Made by a program: the position numbers and the translations under genes. A model generated the notes under the pieces. It saw only the letters and a list, made by a program, of their open reading frames with translations, ran no database searches and was not told the origin of the DNA. 8,400 nucleotides of DNA from an uncultured Eubacteriales bacterium (GTDB taxonomy: Bacteria; Bacillota; Clostridia; Oscillospirales; CAG-382), in contig CAKSDR010000056.1 of the NCBI GenBank assembly GCA_934446095.1, positions 1 to 8,400 of the forward strand. Reading direction: 5' to 3'. This document shows positions 1 through 4,720 of this stretch, one piece after another. How positions within the stretch are numbered: position 1 is the first letter of the stretch; every line of letters begins with the position of its first letter.

Positions 1-518
1 AATATATACTCGTCAAGACCGACGATAGGTTTTACGTCGGAACCCGGCTTGCTGTCTTTTGGCAAAACCAAAAGACCATTGTACCCCGCTCCTTCAAACA
101 TATCTTCGGTAACGCCTATCTCAACTCCGGAACATAACATTCCTTCAGAGTCAACTCCGCGGAGTTTTCCTTTTTTGATTGTCATGACCCCTTCAACCGT
201 TACATGGTCTTTTGCAGTCGCATAAACTGTTGCTCCGACAAGTGCGACAGGGTATTTGCCCCCAGCTTTGACATTGTCTGCTCCGCAGCAGATCTGAAAA
301 GTTCCTTTGTCTGCACAGTCAACTTTGCAGATGTGAATATGGGTATCCGGTATAAGTTCGCATGTTAAAACTTCACCTACAACAACGTTTGAAATATCTT
401 TTCCTATATTGATAAGTTCTTCTACTTCAAATCCGCATGAAAACAGTTTATCTTTGAGTTCTTCTGCGGGAATATCTATGTCAACATAATCTTTAAGCCA
501 GCTTAATGGTGCGAGCAT
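1..518 (-). CDS. pheT: Phenylalanyl-tRNA synthetase beta subunit, N-terminal part (cut by window edge)
   Basis: Beta subunit of the cytosolic (alpha-beta)2 phenylalanyl-tRNA synthetase, which charges tRNA-Phe with phenylalanine. Reading the minus strand from an ATG at 518 gives 172 open codons to the edge. The protein starts MLAPLSWLKDYVDID, the usual PheT start, followed by the B1 segment and the OB-fold tRNA-binding domain (about residues 40-150: VVVGEVL, then HICKVD, CCGADNV, and KLRGVDSEGMLCSG). These are typical PheT signatures. Full-length PheT is about 800 residues, so most of the gene lies outside the window. The ATG is preceded by TAGGAG about 10 nt upstream. It begins 20 nt after the pheS stop, so the two genes form one operon under the T-box upstream of pheS. 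Identification is secure. Confidence 0.96.
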   Translation of the reverse strand, partial: MLAPLSWLKDYVDIDIPAEELKDKLFSCGFEVEELINIGKDISNVVVGEVLTCELIPDTHIHICKVDCADKGTFQICCGADNVKAGGKYPVALVGATVYATAKDHVTVEGVMTIKKGKLRGVDSEGMLCSGVEIGVTEDMFEGAGYNGLLVLPKDSKPGSDVKPIVGLDEYI

Positions 519-538
519 AGTAAATCATCTCCTATTCG

Positions 539-1567
539 TTAGTTTTTAAATTGTTTTGCAAAACGGACATCGGATTCGAACAGCGATTTTATGTTGTTGA
601 TTCCAAACTTTAGCATGGCGATTCTTTCAATACCCATGCCGAAAGCAAATCCCGAGTAAACTTCAGGGTCAATGCCGCAGTTTTCAAGCACATGGTGATT
701 TACAATGCCGGCCCCGAGGACTTCAATCCACCCCGTGCCTTTGCAAAGTTTGCAGCCTTTGCCGCCGCATTCAAAACAACTTACGTCTACTTCTACCGAT
801 GGTTCGGTGAATGGGAAGTAGGAGGGACGAAGCCTTGTTTTTACATTTTCGCCGAACATTACTTTTGAAAAAGTATCAAGCATTCCCTTAAGGTCGCAGA
901 TAGAAATACCTTTGTCGACAACAAGCCCTTCCATTTGAGAAAACATCGGAGAATGAGTTGCGTCGTCATCCGAACGGAAAACTTTGCCGGGAGAAAGAAT
1001 TTTTATCGGCGGTTTCTTGTTTTCCATTACATGGATTTGTCCCGCCGATGTTTGCGTGCGAAGAAGAAAATCGCTTGAAACATAAAAAGTATCCTGCATG
1101 TCCCTTGCCGGATGGTCTTTAGGAGTATTAAGGGCCGTGAAATTGTAATAATCATTTTCAATTTCCGAACCTTCAAATATTTCAAATCCCATACCGGAGA
1201 AAAGGTCGATAAGCTGGTTTGCAACTATCGTGTTCGGATGAAGAGAGCCTGTTTCTTTGTAAATGCCGGGAAGAGTTACGTCGATATCTTCAGAGGCGTA
1301 TTTTTTTGCAAGTTCCGCTTTTTTGATTTTTTCATCCGTAATGTCGAATTGCTCGATTGCCCATTGTTTTGCTTCGTTGATTATTTTTCCCATGGCAGGC
1401 CGCTGCTCAGAGGGAACATCGCGGAGATTTTTCATAAGCTGGGAAATTTTTCCTTCTTTGTTGTCAAGAAAAAGTTTCCTGAATTCAAAAAGATTTTTTG
1501 ATGAATCAAAATTTTGAATTTTTTCCTGAATTTCAGCCTTTATTTCGTTAATTTTGTTTTCTATCAT
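539..1567 (-). CDS. pheS: Phenylalanyl-tRNA synthetase alpha subunit
   Basis: Catalytic alpha subunit of phenylalanyl-tRNA synthetase, 342 residues, a normal length for bacterial PheS. An N-terminal helical, probably coiled-coil arm (about 1-85) is followed by the class II aminoacyl-tRNA synthetase core. Visible landmarks are GSLHPNT (107-113), HPARDMQDTFY (152-162), LLRTQTSAGQIH (168-179), FRSDDDATHSPMFSQMEGL (197-215, motif 2 region) and GFAFGMGIERIAML (306-319, motif 3). A four-cysteine cluster, C264-x2-C267-x4-C272-x2-C275, looks like a zinc-knuckle insert; I recall it from many clostridial PheS proteins. An in-frame ATG five codons upstream (1582) is less likely to be the start, because AAAGGA sits about 6 nt before the ATG at 1567 and the upstream ATG overlaps that site. 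First gene of the pheST operon, controlled by the T-box leader just upstream. Confidence 0.97.
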   Translation of the reverse strand: MIENKINEIKAEIQEKIQNFDSSKNLFEFRKLFLDNKEGKISQLMKNLRDVPSEQRPAMGKIINEAKQWAIEQFDITDEKIKKAELAKKYASEDIDVTLPGIYKETGSLHPNTIVANQLIDLFSGMGFEIFEGSEIENDYYNFTALNTPKDHPARDMQDTFYVSSDFLLRTQTSAGQIHVMENKKPPIKILSPGKVFRSDDDATHSPMFSQMEGLVVDKGISICDLKGMLDTFSKVMFGENVKTRLRPSYFPFTEPSVEVDVSCFECGGKGCKLCKGTGWIEVLGAGIVNHHVLENCGIDPEVYSGFAFGMGIERIAMLKFGINNIKSLFESDVRFAKQFKN

Positions 1568-1600
1568 GGCATATCCTTTCATAGAATTTATTTTAAAAAT

Positions 1601-1632
1601 AAAAAAACTTCGTCCCTAAAATCAGGACGAAG
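1601..1632 (-). terminator. T-box attenuator terminator
   Basis: The minus-strand hairpin CTTCGTCC/GGACGAAG, with a loop of about 9 nt (1608-1632), is followed by seven T residues (1607-1601). It lies between the T-box sequence and the pheS ribosome binding site, the position of a regulated Rho-independent terminator. Confidence 0.92.
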
Positions 1633-1856
1633 GCATAAAAACTTTCGCGGTACCACCTGAATTTCCGCCTTTCGGCAGACAACTCAAAATCCTGTAACGG
1701 GGATATCCGTGACAAACTACTGTGATTTCATAAGTCATGCTCAAAAGCGAAAGGTAATTTTACAACTGTAATGACTGTTTTCAGCCGGCGACAGTCGTTC
1801 TCTTTTTTACAGTTTGGCGTAAAAAACCGTCTTTTTCAACGCATATGTTTTATTTA
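1601..1856 (-). promoter_or_regulatory. T-box leader (tRNA-Phe sensing attenuator) of pheST
   Basis: This RNA leader binds uncharged tRNA-Phe and then blocks a terminator, raising pheST expression when phenylalanine is scarce. The hallmark T-box sequence AGGTGGTACCGCG lies on the minus strand at 1658-1646. Its TGGT matches an ACCA tRNA end, as expected for tRNA-Phe. Downstream is a terminator hairpin with a T7 run. The competing antiterminator would pair ATTCAGG, overlapping the T-box, with CCTGAT from the 5' arm of the terminator. In stem I, a nested ACTGT/ACAGT and GACTGT/ACAGTC hairpin carries an AGAGA segment and a GCCGGCTGAA loop. A TTC triplet (1751-1749) sits in an unpaired stretch between AAAAG/CTTTT and GGT/ACC helices, fitting a phenylalanine specifier codon. 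Stem boundaries were folded by eye; the T-box call itself is firm. Confidence 0.95.
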
Positions 1857-1862
1857 TAAGAA

Positions 1863-1891
1863 ATTATACTACATTTTTTAAAATTTTGCAA
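1863..1891 (-). promoter_or_regulatory. SigA-type promoter of pheST
   Basis: On the minus strand, TTGCAA (1891-1886) and TATAAT (1868-1863) are separated by exactly 17 nt, close to the SigA consensus. Transcription should start near 1856, giving a leader of about 290 nt that contains the whole T-box. The -35 box begins 6 nt after the stop codon of the upstream oxidoreductase gene, and no terminator lies between them. Confidence 0.85.
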
Positions 1892-1896
1892 GTGTT

Positions 1897-2898
1897 TTAT
1901 TTGCCTGCAGAAAAATCGATTCCGGAGTTTTTGCATATTTGTTCGAGAATTTTCATGGAGGTAAGTGAATTTTCAAGACTTTCGAAATCATTTTTTCCGG
2001 AAAGCACCATTTTATTAAAAGCGCGGATTTCATAAACCATGTTATTTTCGTCGGCTTTAAAAGGAAGAGCGTTTTTTTGTCCATCGTTGCCGTAGAGGCA
2101 TATTTCGCCGATTTTGGAAAGGGCATGCCCGAATGTTACGCACCCTTGTTCTCCCAAAATAAAACTCGGAACGTATGACTGCGTAATTTTGGAATAAAAA
2201 ATATCGGCGCACATATCCTGATATTTAAGAATGGCAGACCCTTGGGCTTCAAACCCGTTTTCCAAAAACAGCGAACTTGAAAGAATTTTTTGCGGCATTC
2301 CGAAAAGGCTTGCGCACATATGTATGCAGTATATCCCGATGTCCATGACGGCGGCGTTGCAAAGTTCGGGATTGAATGCATTGAGAACCGTGCCTTCCTT
2401 AAATTTGTCGTACCTTGAAGAATATTGACAGTATGAAAAACAAGCGCGCCTTATTTTTCCGATTTTTTTGATTTGTTCCTTTATTATAAGAAAAGAAGGG
2501 TCGTACGCAGGACGCATTGCCTCAAGAAGAATAAGACCGTTTTTCTCTGCAAGAGTTATCATGTCATGCAGTTGATTCGGATTTATTCCTATTGGTTTTT
2601 CACACAGCACGTGCTTATTTGATTGCAACATGTCGCAGACATGCTTGCGGTGCAGAAAATTCGGGCTTGCAATGTAACACGAATTGAAAGAATCGGAAAG
2701 ACAAAAATTTTCATAGTCCGAGAAAACATTTCGTATTCCGTGCTTCTCGGCAAAGGCGCGCCCAGTTTCGTCCTTCCTTGAATATACGGCGCATATTTCA
2801 GTTCCGGCTTTTTTTGCCGCGTCGCAAAACATATCGCTTATAAAATTTGTGCCGATTATGCCGAACTTTACTGAGGCATTATTTGTAGTAAAGGCCAT
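1897..2898 (-). CDS. Gfo/Idh/MocA family NAD(P)-dependent oxidoreductase
   Basis: A 333-residue protein of the family that oxidises or reduces sugars, inositols and related compounds with NAD(P); the substrate cannot be read from sequence. The N-terminal Rossmann fold has KFGIIGTNFIS (11-21), a variant of the dinucleotide-binding glycine motif. ASPNFLHR (78-85) and the family signature CEKPIG (99-104) follow, with K101 in the usual catalytic lysine position. The C-terminal half has LEAMRP (125-130) and MDIGIYCIHM (185-194), matching the family D-x-G-x-Y-x-x-x active-site segment. The ATG at 2898 is chosen because AAGGA lies about 7 nt upstream. The open frame extends 23 codons further, but that part runs through an intrinsic terminator and into a structured RNA, so it is not coding. 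Only 33 nt separate the terminator from this ATG, with no clear promoter in between. Confidence 0.9.
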   Translation of the reverse strand: MAFTTNNASVKFGIIGTNFISDMFCDAAKKAGTEICAVYSRKDETGRAFAEKHGIRNVFSDYENFCLSDSFNSCYIASPNFLHRKHVCDMLQSNKHVLCEKPIGINPNQLHDMITLAEKNGLILLEAMRPAYDPSFLIIKEQIKKIGKIRRACFSYCQYSSRYDKFKEGTVLNAFNPELCNAAVMDIGIYCIHMCASLFGMPQKILSSSLFLENGFEAQGSAILKYQDMCADIFYSKITQSYVPSFILGEQGCVTFGHALSKIGEICLYGNDGQKNALPFKADENNMVYEIRAFNKMVLSGKNDFESLENSLTSMKILEQICKNSGIDFSAGK

Positions 2899-2921
2899 AA
2901 AAACATCCTTAATCAATATGT

Positions 2922-2953
2922 AAATAAAATAAATGCCCGATTTTTCGGGCATT
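2922..2953 (-). terminator. Intrinsic terminator at the 3' end of the structured RNA
   Basis: The minus-strand hairpin AATGCCCGA-AAAA-TCGGGCATT (9-bp stem, 2953-2932) is followed by a T-rich tail, TATTTTATTT. It ends the structured RNA and lies 33 nt before the start of the oxidoreductase gene. Confidence 0.88.
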
Positions 2954-3160
2954 GTTAACGGATTCAAGACCCACCGGGCCGTGTGTTCACGAGTGAAAAC
3001 CCTGCGTAAGCAAGGGTGGCGTCCTATCCGATATTTTGTGCTACCAGCATCCGTTCTTTTCCGGTCTTTGCCGGCAAAATGCCGGGGAGCGGGAAAAGAC
3101 GGGAGGTCTGCATGCCCATAGCGGAACTTTATCCGGACTCCGTTTCAAAAATGTGGGTTT
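2932..3160 (-). ncRNA. Structured non-coding RNA with pseudoknots (possible raiA-motif RNA; 6S is the alternative)
   Basis: No credible gene occupies this stretch, but it is dense in complementary segments on the minus strand. AACGGA (3144-3139) pairs with TCCGTT (2962-2957), and GTCC (3138-3135) with GGAC (3024-3021). A long imperfect hairpin at about 3113-3036 has an 11-bp inner arm CCGTCTTTTCC/GGAAAAG-A-ACGG and a tip CCGGCA-TTT-TGCCGG. Two small hairpins lie at 3017-2999 and 2997-2986. Two further pairs cross these helices: ACCCAC (3158-3153) with GTGGGT (2974-2969), and GGGC (3117-3114) with GCCC (2979-2976). The result is a four-way junction with pseudoknots, ending in a terminator. That architecture reminds me of raiA-motif RNA; 6S RNA is usually a single bubbled hairpin. 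The identity is inferred and not proven. The 5' end is uncertain and may derive from the upstream DUF1292-like transcript. Confidence 0.75.
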
Positions 3161-3202
3161 ATATACATGGACATCACGAGCCAAGCAGGAAGAAAAGAAA
3201 AC

Positions 3203-3508
3203 TCAGTTGGTTTCCTGTTCTTCTCCCGCATCATAATCAAATTCGGACATAAATTCATCTTCAAAGGCGTCAGCTACCTTGTCAAACTCATCGTCATCAT
3301 CAATAGTTACAAGAGTCTCCTCGCCGTTTTCATCTTCGATTACTTTAAGGACAACATACTCTTCGTCGTTTCCGTCTACGGGAGTCATTGCAACATAAGT
3401 ATTATCGTCTATATCAAGGTTGCCGATAAGTTCAAATTTGCTTTCGTTGCCTTCTTCATCGGTAAGTGTAAAAATTTCGGATTCAAATTCCATTGTTTCA
3501 TCTGCCAT
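3203..3508 (-). CDS. DUF1292-type small acidic protein
   Basis: A 101-residue, strongly acidic protein without membrane segments, resembling the DUF1292 (YrzB-like) family common in Firmicutes, whose function I do not know. Evidence is the short length, the beta-rich pattern FTLTDEEGNESKFELIG (residues 13-29), then YVAMTPVDG and EEYVVLKV, followed by an acidic tail (DDDDEFDKVADAFEDEF). The ATG at 3508 is preferred over an in-frame GTG at 3517 because GGGGTG, which contains that GTG, is the ribosome binding site 5-6 nt before the ATG. It has its own strong promoter. In many Firmicutes this family sits next to yqgF (ruvX) and yrzL; here neither is adjacent. The structured RNA begins about 40 nt downstream with no terminator between, so the two may share a transcript. 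Confidence 0.85.
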   Translation of the reverse strand: MADETMEFESEIFTLTDEEGNESKFELIGNLDIDDNTYVAMTPVDGNDEEYVVLKVIEDENGEETLVTIDDDDEFDKVADAFEDEFMSEFDYDAGEEQETN

Positions 3509-3539
3509 TGCGGTCACCCCAATCTCTTTGATTACTATT

Positions 3540-3568
3540 ATTGTATAATGCTTTTTCGATTATGTCAA
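3540..3568 (-). promoter_or_regulatory. SigA-type promoter of the DUF1292-like gene
   Basis: On the minus strand a perfect TTGACA (3568-3563) and TACAAT (3545-3540) are 17 nt apart, a near-consensus SigA promoter. It should start transcription about 25 nt before the GGGGTG ribosome binding site and may also feed the downstream structured RNA. A second TTGACA occurs 16 nt upstream without a matching -10 box. Confidence 0.88.
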
Positions 3569-3622
3569 GGATTTTTCTGTCAAAAACATATTAAAATAAA
3601 TTTAAAATGCGACAAAAAGTGA

Positions 3623-3652
3623 TAAAAATTGCAAAAATCGGCGCAATTTTTA
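3623..3652 (-). terminator. Possible weak terminator after the two-helix membrane protein gene
   Basis: A 10-bp AT-rich stem, TAAAAATTGC/GCAATTTTTA, with a 10-nt loop overlaps the stop codon of the membrane protein gene. On the minus strand a short T-rich tract (TCACTTTTTG) follows. The stem is AT-rich and the T tract is offset, so termination is uncertain. Confidence 0.35.
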
Positions 3653-3946
3653 TTTGTTTGAAGCATATTTTTTCAAAACGCAGTCGAATGCTATTCCTTC
3701 AACAATTACAAGCACAAATGAAAAAACAATATAAAACAGCGATTTTTTCACAAATATTATTTGCCGGTATGAAAAATAATATTCGGAAAAAATATTTTTT
3801 AAAAATTGAAGAAAAGAACAATTTGAAGAAATAAAAAGATATGTAAAGAGGAGAAAAATTTCCGCAAGTATGATTTCAAGACCCCGCAGAATAAATTTAA
3901 CGGATATTTTTTCCATTGAATTCAGTTTTTTTGTTAAATTTTTCAT
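3650..3946 (-). CDS. Small hypothetical membrane protein with two predicted transmembrane helices
   Basis: A 98-residue protein I do not recognise. Two hydrophobic stretches, about residues 19-40 (ending LLFTYLFIS) and 68-88 (starting SLFYIVFSFVLV), look like transmembrane helices. A basic N-terminus (MKNLTKKLNSMEK) and a loop of about 28 residues containing aromatic residues suggest a hairpin membrane protein. It is probably real because a strong GGAGGG sits about 8-9 nt upstream of the ATG at 3946; M11 lacks such a site. It is divergent from nrdR, and its start region overlaps the -35 side of the nrdR promoter. No convincing promoter of its own was found, although a TATAAC -10-like box lies about 20 nt upstream. 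No functional link to nrdR is implied. Confidence 0.7.
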   Translation of the reverse strand: MKNLTKKLNSMEKISVKFILRGLEIILAEIFLLFTYLFISSNCSFLQFLKNIFSEYYFSYRQIIFVKKSLFYIVFSFVLVIVEGIAFDCVLKKYASNK

Positions 3947-3974
3947 TGATATATCCCTCCTTTTTTGTTATACT
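3946..3974 (+). promoter_or_regulatory. SigA-type promoter of nrdR
   Basis: TTGATA (3946-3951) and TATACT (3969-3974) are separated by 17 nt on the plus strand. Transcription would start near 3981, about 34 nt before nrdR. The promoter covers the start codon edge and ribosome binding site of the divergent membrane protein gene. Confidence 0.8.
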
Positions 3975-4014
3975 GTACTTAAGACAAATAAATTATTAGC
4001 GGCAGGTGATGAAT

Positions 4015-4476
4015 ATGAAATGTCCGGCATGCGGTAACCTTGAAAGCAAAGTGCTCGATTCAAGACCGTCAAGTGACGGAACCAGTATCAGGAGAAGGCG
4101 CGAATGTTTAAAGTGCCAGAGAAGATTTACGACTTTTGAAACTATAGAAAATATTAGTTTTGTGGTTGTCAAGAAAAACGGAACAAGAGAAATGTTTGAT
4201 AAAAGCAAACTTATAAAAGGTATGGTGAGGGCGTGCGAAAAAAGGCCCGTATCAATGCAGGATATAGAATCGGCCGTAAACGACGTTGAACTCAAACTTC
4301 AAAGTTCCATGAGAACCGAGGTGCCTTCAAGCGAGATAGGCGAACTTGTAATGGAAAAACTTAAGGTGCTTGACGAGGTGGCTTATGTAAGATTTGCGTC
4401 GGTTTACAGACAGTTTAAGGACATAAACACTTTTATGGAAGAACTGAAAAAAATACTCGGCGAAGATATGAAATAA
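4015..4476 (+). CDS. nrdR: Transcriptional repressor NrdR
   Basis: A cytosolic zinc-ribbon and ATP-cone regulator that represses ribonucleotide reductase operons in response to (d)ATP. At 153 residues it has the usual family length. The zinc ribbon is formed by C3/C6 (MKCPACGN) and C31/C34 (CLKCQRRF), with the basic DNA-binding stretch SIRRRRE at 24-30 and the SxVLDSR segment at 11-17. The ATP-cone follows from about residue 48: VVVKKNGTREMFDKSKLIKGM, then a family-typical VAYVRFASVYRQFKDI (122-137). The ATG at 4015 gives the canonical MKCP start and has AGGTGA about 5 nt upstream; in-frame GTG (4006) and ATG (4009) overlap that site. No nrd reductase gene is present here, so its targets lie elsewhere. 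It converges on the LytM-like gene. Confidence 0.96.
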   Translation: MKCPACGNLESKVLDSRPSSDGTSIRRRRECLKCQRRFTTFETIENISFVVVKKNGTREMFDKSKLIKGMVRACEKRPVSMQDIESAVNDVELKLQSSMRTEVPSSEIGELVMEKLKVLDEVAYVRFASVYRQFKDINTFMEELKKILGEDMK

Positions 4477-4481
4477 AAAAG

Positions 4482-4506
4482 AAAGGCAGCAAATCCATGC
4501 TGCTTT
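4482..4506 (+). repeat. Palindrome copy 1 (22-bp direct repeat, decayed terminator)
   Basis: Positions 4482-4503 are identical to 4687-4708. The unit contains GGCAGCA-AATCCA-TGCTGC. Here the hairpin starts 5 nt after the nrdR stop but is followed only by TTTAAAC, so it is a poorer terminator than the second copy. Confidence 0.85.
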
Positions 4507-4685
4507 AAACATGCTGAAAAAATCTTTGCGATCTTATGTGAAGACCGATTTAAATAAAAATTCTGAAAAACTGCGGATATACGCCCGTTTTTCCGCAATA
4601 AATCCGGAAGTGTCGAAAATGAACTTTTGGGAATGAACCGCAAACAAATTTTTTTCTTGCCGCAAAAAAAGTTTTGCGGCAAGTC
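4507..4685. other. Non-coding stretch between the two palindrome copies
   Basis: About 180 bp lie between the repeats with no recognisable gene. A 41-codon plus-strand frame (4511-4636) has no ribosome binding site and no recognised similarity. A 12-bp hairpin, CTTGCCGCAAAA/TTTTGCGGCAAG (4656-4683), stands near the right end, and a TGCGGA/TCCGCA pair lies in the middle. Neither is followed by a T run on either strand. Confidence 0.6.
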
Positions 4686-4718
4686 AAAAGGCAGCAAATC
4701 CATGCTGCCTTTTATTTT
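4686..4718. terminator. Bidirectional terminator between nrdR and the LytM-like gene (palindrome copy 2)
   Basis: An 11-bp stem, AAAAGGCAGCA/TGCTGCCTTTT, with loop AATCCA ends in T-rich sequence on both strands, the plus-strand side being stronger (CTTTTATTTTTG). It lies 7 bp beyond the stop of the minus-strand LytM-like gene and serves convergent transcription. Confidence 0.85.
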
Positions 4719-4720
4719 TG

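Noticed and set aside
2899..2967. N-terminal 23-codon extension of the oxidoreductase frame
   Set aside because: It runs through an intrinsic terminator hairpin and the structured RNA, while a good ribosome binding site marks the ATG at 2898.
2932..3160. Structured RNA considered as RNase P RNA, tmRNA, SRP RNA or a cobalamin riboswitch
   Set aside because: The conserved landmarks of each (for example GAGGAAAGTCC of RNase P, the tmRNA tRNA-like end, the SRP GGAA tetraloop region and the B12 box) are absent.
2933..3252. Several plus-strand open frames of 60-80 codons
   Set aside because: They are antisense to the structured RNA, have no ribosome binding sites and give no recognisable protein.
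4511..4636. 41-codon plus-strand frame starting MLKKSLRSY
   Set aside because: There is no ribosome binding site and no recognised similarity, and it lies between the duplicated palindromes. It is kept only as a remark.
4656..4683. 12-bp hairpin considered as a terminator
   Set aside because: No T run follows it on either strand; the real bidirectional terminator is a few bases to the right.
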